Assembly (NCBI GenBank): GCA_025458045.1
Contig: JALOTE010000007.1
Coordinates: 1-42,861, forward strand
DNA from: Rhizobiaceae bacterium
Lineage (GTDB): Bacteria > Pseudomonadota > Alphaproteobacteria > Rhizobiales > Rhizobiaceae
Length of the DNA: 42,861 bases
Direction of reading: 5' to 3'
The position numbers and the translations under genes are program-made. Under the pieces are notes generated by a model that saw only the letters and a program-made list of their open reading frames with translations, was not told where the DNA came from and searched no databases. The stretch's first letter is position 1. Each line of letters opens with the position of its first letter. Below, one piece after another: positions 7,737 to 15,700 of this stretch.

Positions 7737-9799
7737 TGAACAGCTACAGCATCACCTTCGATCCGTTGATCGGCGAGACGTTGCTCATCCTGCTTGGCGT
7801 CGCCCTGCTGGCGCTGTCTGCGCTCGCGTTCCTGCGCCGTGTGCGCGGGCGCTGGTTCCGGCTTGGCGCAGGCGCGGCGTTGCTGCTGGCCGCCGCCAAC
7901 CCCGTCCTGCTGCGCGAGGAGCGCGAGCCGCTGCCAAGCACGGTCGCCATCGTGGTGGACCGCAGCCAGAGCCAGCGGTTTGACGGGCGCGATGCGCAGA
8001 CGGATGCGGCGCTTTCCGGCATTCTGGAACGCTTGCAGCGCATGCCGCAATTCGAGCCGCGCGTGGTGGACAGCGCAAATTCGGCAGCAAGCGGCGAAAC
8101 GCGCTTGTTTGAAGCCTTGGGCGAAGCGCTGCGCGATGTGCCGCCCTCCCGCCTCGCCGGTGCCGTCCTCATCACGGACGGGCAGGTGCATGATGCGCCG
8201 GCCAACGCCGCCGAACTTGGCTTTGACGCCCCTTTGCACACGCTTCTTACCGGCCGTGCCGATGAGCGTGACCGGCGCCTGTCCTTCACGGTCGCGCCGC
8301 GTTTCGGCCTTGTCGGCCAGCCGCTGGATTTCTCGTGGGCGTTTGAGGATGCAGGCGGCGATGGCGCGGCGGCCAATGTCACTATCCGTATCAATGGCGA
8401 GCCGGTTGCGGAAGTACAGGCGATGCCCGGCGCTGTGACGACAAGCGCCATCACGCCGCCGGTCGCGGGCCGCAATATCATCGAGATCGAGGTGGAAACC
8501 GCCGATGGCGAGATCACGCCTGCAAACAACCGCGCCATCGCCATCGTTGACGGCATCCGCGAAAATCTGCGTGTCTTGCTGGTGTCAGGCGAGCCGCATG
8601 CGGGCGAGCGGGCATGGCGCAACCTGTTGAAATCGGATGCCGACGTGGACCTCGTCCACTTCACCATCCTGCGTCCACCGGAAAAGCAGGATGGAACGCC
8701 AATCAACGAATTGTCGCTGATCGCCTTCCCGACGCGTGAATTGTTCGTCGAGAAGATCAATGATTTCGACCTCATCATCCTCGACCGCTATCAGGACAGG
8801 AACGTCCTGCCGCTGCTCTATTACGATTACATAGCCCGCTACGTTGAAGAGGGCGGAGCGCTTCTGGTCGCCGCCGGTCCGGAATATGCGGGCGAATTGT
8901 CATTGGCCTCGACGCCGCTTTATGCGGCGCTGCCTGCCATGCCGACAGGGGATGTGATCGAGCGTGGCTTCCGCCCGGAACTCACGGACCTTGGCCGCCG
9001 CCATCCTGTGACGCGCGGGCTCGACGGCGCTGATCAGACCCCGCCCGCCTGGAGCCGCTGGTTCCGGCAAATACCCGTCGGCGAAGTCACCGGTGTTCCC
9101 GTGATGAGCGGCGTCGATGGCGCGCCCCTGCTGGTGTTGAACCGTTTTGGCGAGGGACGTGTGGCGCTGCTGTTGTCAGATCATGGCTGGCTGTGGTCAC
9201 GCGGGTTCGAAGGCGGCGGGCCGCATGTGCAACTCTACAGGCGCACCGCGCACTGGCTGATGGGCCAGCCCGAACTGGAGGAGGAGCGCCTGACAGCCGA
9301 AGGGGAGGGCGAGGCGCTTGTCATCACGCGGCAGACGATGGCCGAGGACGCGGCACCTGCAACCGTGCTGACGCCATCGGGCGAGCAGATCACGGTGCCG
9401 TTGGTTGAAACGGCGGAGGGCCGCTTCAGCGGGCGGCTGGAGACGACGGAGACCGGCCTGTTCCAGATCGGCAACGAGGATCTCTCCACGCTCGCCCATG
9501 TCGGCGCGACCGATTCGCCCGAGTTCCAGGCCGTGACGTCGACGCCCGAAATTGTGCAGCCTTTGGCGGAGGCAACGGGTGGCGCGGTGATACGTCTGGC
9601 ATCATCTTCAGGCGTGCGGGTGCCCAACATCGTGCCCGTGCGCGGACGCACGGCGGCGGGCGATGATTGGATCGGTCTGCGCCCCACGCAAGACTCGTTG
9701 CTGACCGCAGTCAACCGCCAGCCTCTGTTCGCCGGTTTCCTTGGCCTTGGCGTGTTGCTTGTGGCGCTCGGCGCGGCTTGGTGGCGCGAAGGTCGCTGA
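7733..9799 (+). CDS. VWA-like membrane protein with glutamine-amidotransferase-like domain
   Basis: 688 residues from the ATG at 7733 (a second ATG follows at 7736). Two N-terminal membrane helices at about 10-30 and 42-62 lead into a VWA-type domain with an intact metal site VVDRSQS (D-x-S-x-S) near residue 75. A beta-rich central region follows, then a class I glutamine-amidotransferase-like domain around 280-530 (VLLVSGEPHAGERAWRNLL, YVEEGGALLVAAGPEY). A single C-terminal membrane helix at about 664-685 ends in a short basic tail. The last gene of the operon, it converges on the GNAT gene with only 34 bp between. The intact metal site contrasts with the broken one in the preceding protein, so the two may form an active/structural pair. 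Confidence 0.9.
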   Translation: MMNSYSITFDPLIGETLLILLGVALLALSALAFLRRVRGRWFRLGAGAALLLAAANPVLLREEREPLPSTVAIVVDRSQSQRFDGRDAQTDAALSGILERLQRMPQFEPRVVDSANSAASGETRLFEALGEALRDVPPSRLAGAVLITDGQVHDAPANAAELGFDAPLHTLLTGRADERDRRLSFTVAPRFGLVGQPLDFSWAFEDAGGDGAAANVTIRINGEPVAEVQAMPGAVTTSAITPPVAGRNIIEIEVETADGEITPANNRAIAIVDGIRENLRVLLVSGEPHAGERAWRNLLKSDADVDLVHFTILRPPEKQDGTPINELSLIAFPTRELFVEKINDFDLIILDRYQDRNVLPLLYYDYIARYVEEGGALLVAAGPEYAGELSLASTPLYAALPAMPTGDVIERGFRPELTDLGRRHPVTRGLDGADQTPPAWSRWFRQIPVGEVTGVPVMSGVDGAPLLVLNRFGEGRVALLLSDHGWLWSRGFEGGGPHVQLYRRTAHWLMGQPELEEERLTAEGEGEALVITRQTMAEDAAPATVLTPSGEQITVPLVETAEGRFSGRLETTETGLFQIGNEDLSTLAHVGATDSPEFQAVTSTPEIVQPLAEATGGAVIRLASSSGVRVPNIVPVRGRTAAGDDWIGLRPTQDSLLTAVNRQPLFAGFLGLGVLLVALGAAWWREGR

Positions 9800-9833
9800 C
9801 GGTTCCGGAGACCGGTCGCCGCACCATCCAGCC

Positions 9834-10337
9834 TCATGTCAAGCGCCGGTGGCGCACCATGCCGACAAGCGCGGCGCGTGCCGCATCGTCCAGTTTGGCG
9901 ACCAGCAAGCGGCGCGGGTCCACCGGTCCGGGCATGATCACCCGTTGCGGTGAAACCGGCAGAAATCCAAACGGGCCGTAATAGGGCGGGTCGCCGACCA
10001 GCAGCACCGGTTCGCCAACACTTGCCAGCGCATGTGCCAGCAGTGCCTTGCCCATGCCCTGCCCGGCAAAACCCGGCTGCACGGCAAGGGGGCCAAGCAG
10101 CCACGACGGTGTCTCTCCAATCCACAGCGGCGTCATCCGCACGGTCGCCCGCATGTAGCCGGAAACGCGGATGACGAAGGAATGCGCGGGGCTGTGCGGC
10201 CCCTGTTCGCGCAGCCGGAAGGCCGCGCGCGCATAGCGCCCCGGCCCGAATGCCTCGGCATGCAAGGTTTCGATCTGTGCGTGGTCATGCGCCGATTCGG
10301 GCACGATCACATGGGTGGCGGACATGGAAGCAGACAT
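9834..10337 (-). CDS. GNAT-family N-acetyltransferase
   Basis: 167 residues of the YhbS-like GNAT group. The acetyl-CoA binding loop is read as VQPGFAGQGMGKALLAHAL (motif A, Q/R-x-x-G-x-G/A), preceded by a beta strand with LLGPLAV and followed by VLLVGDPPYYGPFGF, a stretch typical of this subgroup. The substrate cannot be deduced. Start: ATG at 10335-10337, with another in-frame ATG at 10323-10325; neither has a good ribosome site, so the first four residues are uncertain. It stands alone, converging on the VWA operon. The 189 bp before it (10338-10526) hold no gene I can support. Confidence 0.85.
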   Translation of the reverse strand: MSASMSATHVIVPESAHDHAQIETLHAEAFGPGRYARAAFRLREQGPHSPAHSFVIRVSGYMRATVRMTPLWIGETPSWLLGPLAVQPGFAGQGMGKALLAHALASVGEPVLLVGDPPYYGPFGFLPVSPQRVIMPGPVDPRRLLVAKLDDAARAALVGMVRHRRLT

Positions 10338-10526
10338 GGGGGAACCATCAGGCGAAAGGATGCAACAAGGGCGCGATTCGGCAAGCAGGCCAGTCGCCTG
10401 CGCTCATCCGATCAATCGTCGCTCTCGCCGTGACATGGATTGTGGCTCCCCGATGAAGCCCACCTACCAGCCACTCCGCATCACTGCAAGGCAGGGCAGC
10501 AAGGCCGAGCGGCATGCGACAGCCGA

Positions 10527-10997
10527 TCACCAGAAGGGATCGCAAGGCGCATCGTCAAGCATTTCGGCCAGCCGGCGTCGCGTCGGCCCTGTCACATCAT
10601 CAGGCAACGCATGAGGATCAAAAAAGCCGCAGGCGATGATTTCGCGGCCATCGATGGCAAAGCCCTCAATCGCAACGCAAGCGTCGCATCGATACAGCAC
10701 CACATGGTCGCGCGGGCTGGCCTTGGTGTTCTTGTAAACCCCAAATAGCTGCAAGGGCCCGGCCGGAACATGACCGGCCTCTTCGGCGAGTTCGCGGATG
10801 GCGGCCGCCTCCACCGTTTCACCGGCATCAACACCGCCGCCCGGAAACTGCCAGCCCGCCACATAGCCGGTCTTGATCAGCAACACTTCGCCCTTGGCGT
10901 TGAACACAGCCACCTGCGCGCCCAATGTCATCGGCCGGATGATGAGGAACAGCGCGTGGAAAAGGACATGGCGCGCACGTGCAAACAGGCTTGGCAT
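10527..10997 (-). CDS. Nudix hydrolase (MutT-like)
   Basis: 156 residues from the ATG at 10995-10997. The full Nudix box is present: GGGVDAGETVEAAAIREL followed by AEEAGH, matching G-x5-E-x7-R-E-L-x-E-E-x-G, after the strand GWQFP. The N-terminal 25 residues are hydrophobic and basic (LFARARHVLFHALFLIIRP) and may associate with the membrane. The C-terminal half (VVLYRCDACVAIEGF, EIIACGFFDP) is like NDP-sugar or unspecific Nudix proteins. Nothing identifies the substrate. A longer upstream reading frame exists, but its extra residues are antisense to the metallophosphoesterase gene and are rejected. It is divergent from that gene across 66 bp. Confidence 0.9.
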   Translation of the reverse strand: MPSLFARARHVLFHALFLIIRPMTLGAQVAVFNAKGEVLLIKTGYVAGWQFPGGGVDAGETVEAAAIRELAEEAGHVPAGPLQLFGVYKNTKASPRDHVVLYRCDACVAIEGFAIDGREIIACGFFDPHALPDDVTGPTRRRLAEMLDDAPCDPFW

Positions 10998-11063
10998 CGG
11001 GTGGCGGTTCCAACCCCCAAGGACGGGGATGACGGGGCTTAGCGGACAGGTTACACATCGACA

Positions 11064-11996
11064 ATGTTCCGTCTTGCGCATCTTTCCGACATCCATCTTG
11101 GCCCGCTTCCGCGCTTCCGCAAGCGCGATCTGATGTCGAAGCGCATCACCGGCTATCTCAATTGGCGGCGCAACCGGGCGAAAGCCATGGGCAATTCCGC
11201 GCTCAACCTGATCCTCGATGACATTGAGGCCAGCGCGCCCGACCACATCGCCGTGACCGGCGATCTCGTGAACCTGTCGCTGGACGAGGAGATCAAGGCC
11301 GGCCGCCTTTGGCTCGACGGCCTTGGCGAACCGCACGACGTGACCTTCGTGCCAGGCAACCATGATGCCTATGTGCTTGGCGCCCTGAAGAAGACCGTGC
11401 GCGAATTGCGACCTTACATAACCGGCGATTCCGGTCCGGCCGGTTCAAGAATCTTCCCGGCTCTTCGCGTCCGGGACAAGGTCGCGATCATCGGCGTCAA
11501 TTCAGCGCGGGCGACGCCGGCGTTCATTGCCGCAGGACATTTCTCGGAACGGCAGGCCGCCGCACTGGAAGCACTGCTTGAAAGAACCGGCGAAGCCGGC
11601 CTGTGCCGGGTCATCCTCATCCACCACCCGCCGGTGCGCGGCGCGACAACGCCTTCCAAGCGGCTGTTCGGCATCACCCGGTTCCAGAATGTGATCCGGC
11701 GAGCGGGCGCGGAACTGGTCCTGCACGGCCACACGCATCTTGAAACGCTGAACTGGATCAAAGCACAGGCTGGCGACGTGCCCGTGCTGGGCGTCGCGGC
11801 TGCAGGCCAGATGCCGGGCGGGCCGCGCCCTGCGGCGAGCTGGAACGACATCACGATTGAACCACACCCGGCAGGCGGCTTTTCGATCAGCGCAGTCCGT
11901 CGCGGCCTGTCGCAGGATGCGCGCTCGGTTGAGGTGATCGGGCAGATGACCCTGAGCCGTCAGCCGCCTGTCAGAGCGCCTGAAACGGCAAGGTAG
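11064..11996 (+). CDS. Metallophosphoesterase (calcineurin-like)
   Basis: 310 residues with all five family metal and active-site blocks in order: HLSDIHLG, TGDLVNLS, VPGNHDAY, LIHHPPVRG and LHGHTHLE. This is the binuclear-metal phosphoesterase fold used by cyclic-nucleotide phosphodiesterases (CpdA/Icc-like) and by other phosphatases. There is no signal peptide, so it acts in the cytoplasm. Start: ATG at 11064; the only nearby alternative would remove the first metal motif. Its 3' end overlaps the converging membrane-protein gene by 37 bp. The substrate is not deducible; cAMP is one possibility. Confidence 0.92.
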   Translation: MFRLAHLSDIHLGPLPRFRKRDLMSKRITGYLNWRRNRAKAMGNSALNLILDDIEASAPDHIAVTGDLVNLSLDEEIKAGRLWLDGLGEPHDVTFVPGNHDAYVLGALKKTVRELRPYITGDSGPAGSRIFPALRVRDKVAIIGVNSARATPAFIAAGHFSERQAAALEALLERTGEAGLCRVILIHHPPVRGATTPSKRLFGITRFQNVIRRAGAELVLHGHTHLETLNWIKAQAGDVPVLGVAAAGQMPGGPRPAASWNDITIEPHPAGGFSISAVRRGLSQDARSVEVIGQMTLSRQPPVRAPETAR

Positions 11997-12535
11997 AGCC
12001 CGCCAGCCCCTGCGACGGCACCGATCAGGAACCAGACAAGCCCGAGCACGAAATCGCTGACGCCATCGTCTTGCGGTTTGGCAGGGCTGGCCGCCTCGCC
12101 GCGCAGCGACGTCACCTCGCCATCGACGGCACGACGTTTTTCGACAATCCGTTCGGCCACATAACGTGTCACCTTGTCAGCGACGGTTTTCAGGTCACGG
12201 CTTTCTTCCATGACGACGCGGCCCAGCCGCGTGTCACGCACGAAACGGTAGGTCATCCGGTCGCGCCCGAGCGCGACATGGGTCGTTGCATCAATGAACA
12301 GGCGCGGATTTTGACCAGAGGAAATGGCAAAATCAAACTGGTCGTCATCGGCGGGCACGGCACGGACGGTGGGGCCAAGCTCTTCGGCAAGCAGTTCGAT
12401 GCGCGCGCGCGCCGCATCGCGCAGATCAACCACCACGTCAGCCCGGTCAGCGGCGAAGCTGCGCGCCTCGCGGATCGCGTCATCCAGCGGGATGACGCTC
12501 GAAGCGGGCTTTGCGGTCTGGCTGGCATCGGCCAT
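11960..12535 (-). CDS. Hypothetical protein with C-terminal membrane anchor
   Basis: 191 residues from the ATG at 12533-12535, chosen because GGGGA lies 8 bases before it; an in-frame ATG at 12551-12553 would add six residues. I do not recognise the family. The N-terminal 110 residues look like a soluble alpha/beta domain (DDAIREARSFAADRADVVVDL, FAISSGQNPRLFID), followed by a charged helical stretch around RYVAERIVEKRR and a single membrane helix near the C-terminus (FVLGLVWFLIGAVAGAGGLY). This suggests a tail-anchored protein facing the cytoplasm. It sits downstream of the alpha/beta hydrolase gene with 82 bp between, and its 3' end overlaps the metallophosphoesterase gene by 37 bp. Confidence 0.75.
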   Translation of the reverse strand: MADASQTAKPASSVIPLDDAIREARSFAADRADVVVDLRDAARARIELLAEELGPTVRAVPADDDQFDFAISSGQNPRLFIDATTHVALGRDRMTYRFVRDTRLGRVVMEESRDLKTVADKVTRYVAERIVEKRRAVDGEVTSLRGEAASPAKPQDDGVSDFVLGLVWFLIGAVAGAGGLYLAVSGALTGG

Positions 12536-12617
12536 GGCCGTGATCCCCATCATGGTTAACAGGCCTTGAACATAAGGTGAAAGAGGCGGCGTTGCAAAGG
12601 GTTGGATGGGAGGCGGA

Positions 12618-13397
12618 TCACACACCGGCTTGCCGGGTGATCGCCTCAAACACCGCATCCGGCGCTTCCGCATGCAGCATGTGGCCGACGCCATCGAGCA
12701 GCACGCGGCGCGCCGCCGGAAACAGTTCGGCGTGATGGACCGGCAGAATGCGATCCGCCCTGCCCCAGACCAGCGTGACCGGCAGTTGCAACGCCGCGAG
12801 GCGGGCGAGCGGCAAGGTTCCTTGCGTGCCATCCGCTTTCAGGATGAGATCTGCCAATCTTGCCAACGCCGTGGATTGCCCGGGCCGCGCGCGCTCCGCC
12901 GCCATGGCCGCAAGAGCTTCGGGAGGCCATGAAAAGCCCGGCGCACAAAAGGTTCGGAGCGCACCCGCCAGCTCGCCATCACTGGTGGCCGCGCCGAATG
13001 CCCGAAGATCGGTTGCGGCGATTTCCGGTCCGAACCCGCCTGGCGAAAGCAGCGTCAGGCTCGCAACTTTCTCCGGCGCGTTGATTGCCATCAGCGCGGC
13101 AACCGCACCACCGAAGGAATGCCCTGCAAGGTGAAAGGGTTCCGCCGCGGCAAGCGCTTGCAGCACGGCCTCGGCGCAACGCCGTGCATCTTGCGCGCCT
13201 TGCGGCAGCGAAGCGCCGTGGCCGGGCAGATCAAACGCCGTGACGCTTGCTCCCGCTCCGGCCAGTTGCGTCATCAACGGCCGCCATTGCGTGGCTGACC
13301 CGCCGAAGCCGTGCAGCAGCACGATGTGTGGCCCGCCCTCTTCTCCGCCGCCAAGCCGTGCTTGAGGAAGCGTGATGCGGCCAAGCATTTCCGCCAC
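12618..13397 (-). CDS. Alpha/beta-fold hydrolase
   Basis: 259 residues with the fold's landmarks: oxyanion block LLHGFGGSATQWRPL, DLPGHGAS, the nucleophile elbow GHSFGG at about residue 94, and a C-terminal His in LDGVGHMLHAEAP. The catalytic acid is probably the Asp in WGRADRILPV. The family covers esterases, C-C hydrolases and acyltransferase-like proteins; the substrate is unknown. The GTG start at 13395-13397 is only 2 bp after the leuA stop; an in-frame ATG lies at 13386-13388. Close spacing suggests co-transcription with leuA and control by the leu attenuator, which is inferred. Confidence 0.9.
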   Translation of the reverse strand: MAEMLGRITLPQARLGGGEEGGPHIVLLHGFGGSATQWRPLMTQLAGAGASVTAFDLPGHGASLPQGAQDARRCAEAVLQALAAAEPFHLAGHSFGGAVAALMAINAPEKVASLTLLSPGGFGPEIAATDLRAFGAATSDGELAGALRTFCAPGFSWPPEALAAMAAERARPGQSTALARLADLILKADGTQGTLPLARLAALQLPVTLVWGRADRILPVHHAELFPAARRVLLDGVGHMLHAEAPDAVFEAITRQAGV

Positions 13398-13399
13398 GA

Positions 13400-15151
13400 T
13401 CAGCCGATCCGCACGCCCGGCATGCGGTTGACGGCAGACACGATCGCCTCCAGCGACGCCGTCACGATGTTGGTGTTGATCGCCGCGCCCAAAACCGTGG
13501 CGCCTGCCCCATGCTCCAGTTCCATGTAGCAGATCGCCGCCGCATTGGAGCCGTGCTGGAGCGAGTGCTCCGAGTAATCCGCGACCGAAAACGGCACGCC
13601 GACATGGGCCGACAGGGCATCGACGAACCCGTCGATCGGGCCGGTGCCGCGGCCCTTCATCGTCACGGCGCGCCCGCGATCCAACATATGCGCCTCGACA
13701 ATGCGCGCGCCGGGCCGCTCCGGGTCAGGCACCGAGTGATGGTCAATGAAGGTCAGGCGTGGCTGCGGCTGGTTGACATAGGTCTCGATGAACAGCTCAT
13801 GGATGCGTTTCGAGACAAGCTCGCGCCCTTCGGTGTCCGTCACCTGCTGCACGACCTTTGAGAAGGCGACCTGCCAGTTGCGCGGCAGGTTGATGCCGTA
13901 ATCCGCCTGAAGGATGTAGGCGATGCCTCCTTTGCCGGATTGCGAGTTGATGCGGATGATCGCCTCATAGGTGCGGCCGACATCTTCCGGGTCGATCGGC
14001 AGATAGGGCACTTCCCAATGCGGCGTGTTGGCCACCGCGCGCGCCTTCATGCCCTTGTTGATGGCATCCTGATGCGAACCGGAGAAGGCGGTGTAAACGA
14101 GTTCACCCACATAAGGGTGGCGCTCCGGCACTTTTAACTGGTTGCAATGCTCAAACACGTCGCGGATGCGCGGCAAGTCGGAGCAATCGAGCTTCGGGTC
14201 GATGCCCTGCGTGTACATGTTCAGCGCCAGCGTCACGATATCGACATTGCCCGTGCGCTCGCCATTTCCGAGGAGCGTGCCCTCGACACGGTCGGCACCG
14301 GCGAGCAAGCCCAGTTCGGTGGCGGCAATGCCGGTGCCGCGGTCATTGTGCGGATGCAGCGAGATCAGCACGCAATCGCGCTTGTCGAGGTTGCGGCTCA
14401 TCCACTCGATCTGGTCGGCATGGATGTTCGGCGTCGACATCTCCACCGTGGCGGGGAGGTTGAGGATCAGCCTGTTGTCGGGCGTCGGCTGGATGATCTC
14501 GGTTACGGCGTTGCAGATTTCGAGCGCGACTTCGAGTTCCGTCCCGGTGAAGCTCTCGGGCGAGTACTCGAAGCGGTATCCGCCGCCCGCTTTCGCCGCC
14601 ATGTCGGCGATCAGCTTGGCGGCATCCGTCGCGATCTGCTTGATGCCTTTCACATCGCGCTGGAACACCACACGGCGCTGCAATTCCGAGGTTGAATTGT
14701 AGAAATGCACGATGGGGTTCTTCGCGCCTTCCAACGCTTCGAAGGTGCGTGTGATGAGTTCGGGACGGCACTGGACAAGCACTTGCAGCGATACATCGTC
14801 CGGCACGCCGCCCTGCTCCACGCACCAGCGCGCGAAGTCGAAATCCGTCTGCGAGGCGGACGGAAAACCGATCTCGATCTCCTTGAAACCCATGTCCAGC
14901 AACAGGCGGAACATGCGCTCCTTGCGCTCCTGGCCCATCGGGTCGATCAGCGCCTGATTGCCGTCCCGCAGATCCACCGAACACCAGATCGGCGGCGCGG
15001 TGATGGTCTTTGACGGCCACGTCCGGTCAGGCAAGGAGACAGGCTTGTAGGGTTGATACTTTGCCGGGGCGTCAGGCATGCCGGCGGATGCGGCGGCGGG
15101 AATGCGATGGAGTGTCATCAGTGTGCTCGCTTGGCTGGCCGTCAGCGACAT
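13400..15151 (-). CDS. leuA: 2-isopropylmalate synthase
   Basis: First committed enzyme of leucine synthesis: condenses 2-ketoisovalerate with acetyl-CoA. Length 583 residues, the longer LeuA form with a C-terminal allosteric (leucine-binding) domain after the TIM barrel. Motifs: CSVDLRDGNQALIDPM (catalytic Arg-Asp), FKEIEIGFPSASQTDFDF, the metal-binding HPHNDRGTG and LLGNGERTGNVDI. ATG at 15149-15151 gives the longest form; an in-frame ATG at 15116-15118 has a better purine-rich site (AAGCGAG), so the first 11 residues are doubtful. It is preceded by a Leu-rich leader peptide and hairpin (15192-15354), which indicates transcription attenuation by leucyl-tRNA supply. Confidence 0.95.
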   Translation of the reverse strand: MSLTASQASTLMTLHRIPAAASAGMPDAPAKYQPYKPVSLPDRTWPSKTITAPPIWCSVDLRDGNQALIDPMGQERKERMFRLLLDMGFKEIEIGFPSASQTDFDFARWCVEQGGVPDDVSLQVLVQCRPELITRTFEALEGAKNPIVHFYNSTSELQRRVVFQRDVKGIKQIATDAAKLIADMAAKAGGGYRFEYSPESFTGTELEVALEICNAVTEIIQPTPDNRLILNLPATVEMSTPNIHADQIEWMSRNLDKRDCVLISLHPHNDRGTGIAATELGLLAGADRVEGTLLGNGERTGNVDIVTLALNMYTQGIDPKLDCSDLPRIRDVFEHCNQLKVPERHPYVGELVYTAFSGSHQDAINKGMKARAVANTPHWEVPYLPIDPEDVGRTYEAIIRINSQSGKGGIAYILQADYGINLPRNWQVAFSKVVQQVTDTEGRELVSKRIHELFIETYVNQPQPRLTFIDHHSVPDPERPGARIVEAHMLDRGRAVTMKGRGTGPIDGFVDALSAHVGVPFSVADYSEHSLQHGSNAAAICYMELEHGAGATVLGAAINTNIVTASLEAIVSAVNRMPGVRIG

Positions 15152-15191
15152 CCGGTCGCGCGGCTCATGCGGGGAATGATCGGGTTTGTAA

Positions 15192-15241
15192 AGAGAGCGG
15201 GCGAGCCGAGTTGCGGCCCCTCCGGCCGCCGGGCGCTCTCT
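15192..15241 (-). terminator. leu attenuator hairpin
   Basis: Between the leader stop and leuA the transcript can form an outer 8-bp stem (AGAGAGCG with CGCTCTCT) enclosing an inner 6-bp GC stem (GCGGCC/GGCCGC around CCTCC on the plus strand). The 3' side runs straight into CTCTCTTTACAAA, weakly U-rich. Position and shape fit the terminator of an attenuator. I did not find an equally clear antiterminator by eye, so the switching mechanism is inferred. Confidence 0.6.
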
Positions 15242-15246
15242 GAAGA

Positions 15247-15354
15247 TCAGACCCGGCGACCGCCCCTAAGCGCAAGCGCGAGCAGCGGCAGCAGGGCTGC
15301 GGCGGCGATGGGGGCGCGGGCGGAAAGCATGGACATGCACACGAGATTAGTCAT
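15247..15354 (-). CDS. leuL: leu operon leader peptide
   Basis: A 35-codon reading frame ending 95 bp before leuA. It starts MTNLVCMSML, is Ala-rich in the middle, then reads LLPLLALAL (codons CTG CTG CCG CTG CTC GCG CTT GCG CTT) shortly before the stop: six Leu in nine codons, just ahead of a large hairpin. This is the expected form of a leucine attenuator: ribosome stalling at Leu codons when charged tRNA-Leu is scarce would prevent the terminator. Attenuation of leuA has been predicted for rhizobial genomes by comparative work. Three in-frame ATGs (15352-15354, 15334-15336, 15328-15330) are possible; none has a strong ribosome site. Confidence 0.75.
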   Translation of the reverse strand: MTNLVCMSMLSARAPIAAAALLPLLALALRGGRRV

Positions 15355-15398
15355 GTGCGAGGAGCTTGGCAATCTCAAATGCATTTGAACTCATGTTT

Positions 15399-15677
15399 CC
15401 CTTCGTGCTTCGAGGCTCGCTTCCGCTCGCACCTCAGCACGAAGGGAAATCAGGTGCTCCCGTTCCCTTCGTGCTGAGGTGCGACCCCGGACTTGATCCG
15501 AGGAAGCCTCGAAGCACGAAGGGAAATCAGGTGCTCCCGTTCCCTTCGTGCTGAGGTGCGACCCCGGACTTGATCCGAGGAAGCCTCGAAGCATGAAGGG
15601 AAATCAGGTGCTCCCGTTCCCTTCATGCTGAGGTGCGACCCCGGACTTGATCCGGGGAAGCCTCGAAGCACGAAGGG
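15399..15677. repeat. Tandem array of four palindromic intergenic repeats
   Basis: Four elements lie at 15399-15446, 15465-15523, 15542-15600 and 15619-15677, each bounded by CCCTTCGTGC-type and GCACGAAGGG-type arms and separated by the same 18-bp spacer (AAATCAGGTGCTCCCGTT). The last three are 59 bp long with a constant 77-bp period; the first is shorter, with a different interior. Units 2-4 contain an inner palindrome, ACCCCGGACTTGATCCGGGG in unit 4. Related arms recur at 37926 and 42296, so this is a dispersed family of small palindromes of the kind known in Rhizobiales. It lies between trkH (3' end) and the leu leader. Apparent reading frames inside it are repeat artefacts. Confidence 0.93.
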
Positions 15678-15700
15678 AAATCACCTGCACAGCCGGACAG

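Noticed and set aside
9235-10125. Long leftward reading frame of 296 codons antisense to the VWA gene
   Set aside because: It has Arg/Ala/Pro-rich shadow composition and overlaps two well-supported genes in other frames.
10998-11363. N-terminal extension of the Nudix hydrolase
   Set aside because: The extra 122 codons are antisense to the metallophosphoesterase gene and carry no family similarity.
15391-15671. Apparent reading frames of about 60-70 codons within the repeat array, with repeated peptide segments
   Set aside because: They are translations of the palindromic repeats in several frames; no ribosome site and no independent coding signal.
15399-15677. CRISPR-like regular spacing (77-bp period)
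   Set aside because: The spacers are identical to each other, repeats are long palindromes, only four units exist, and no cas gene is present.
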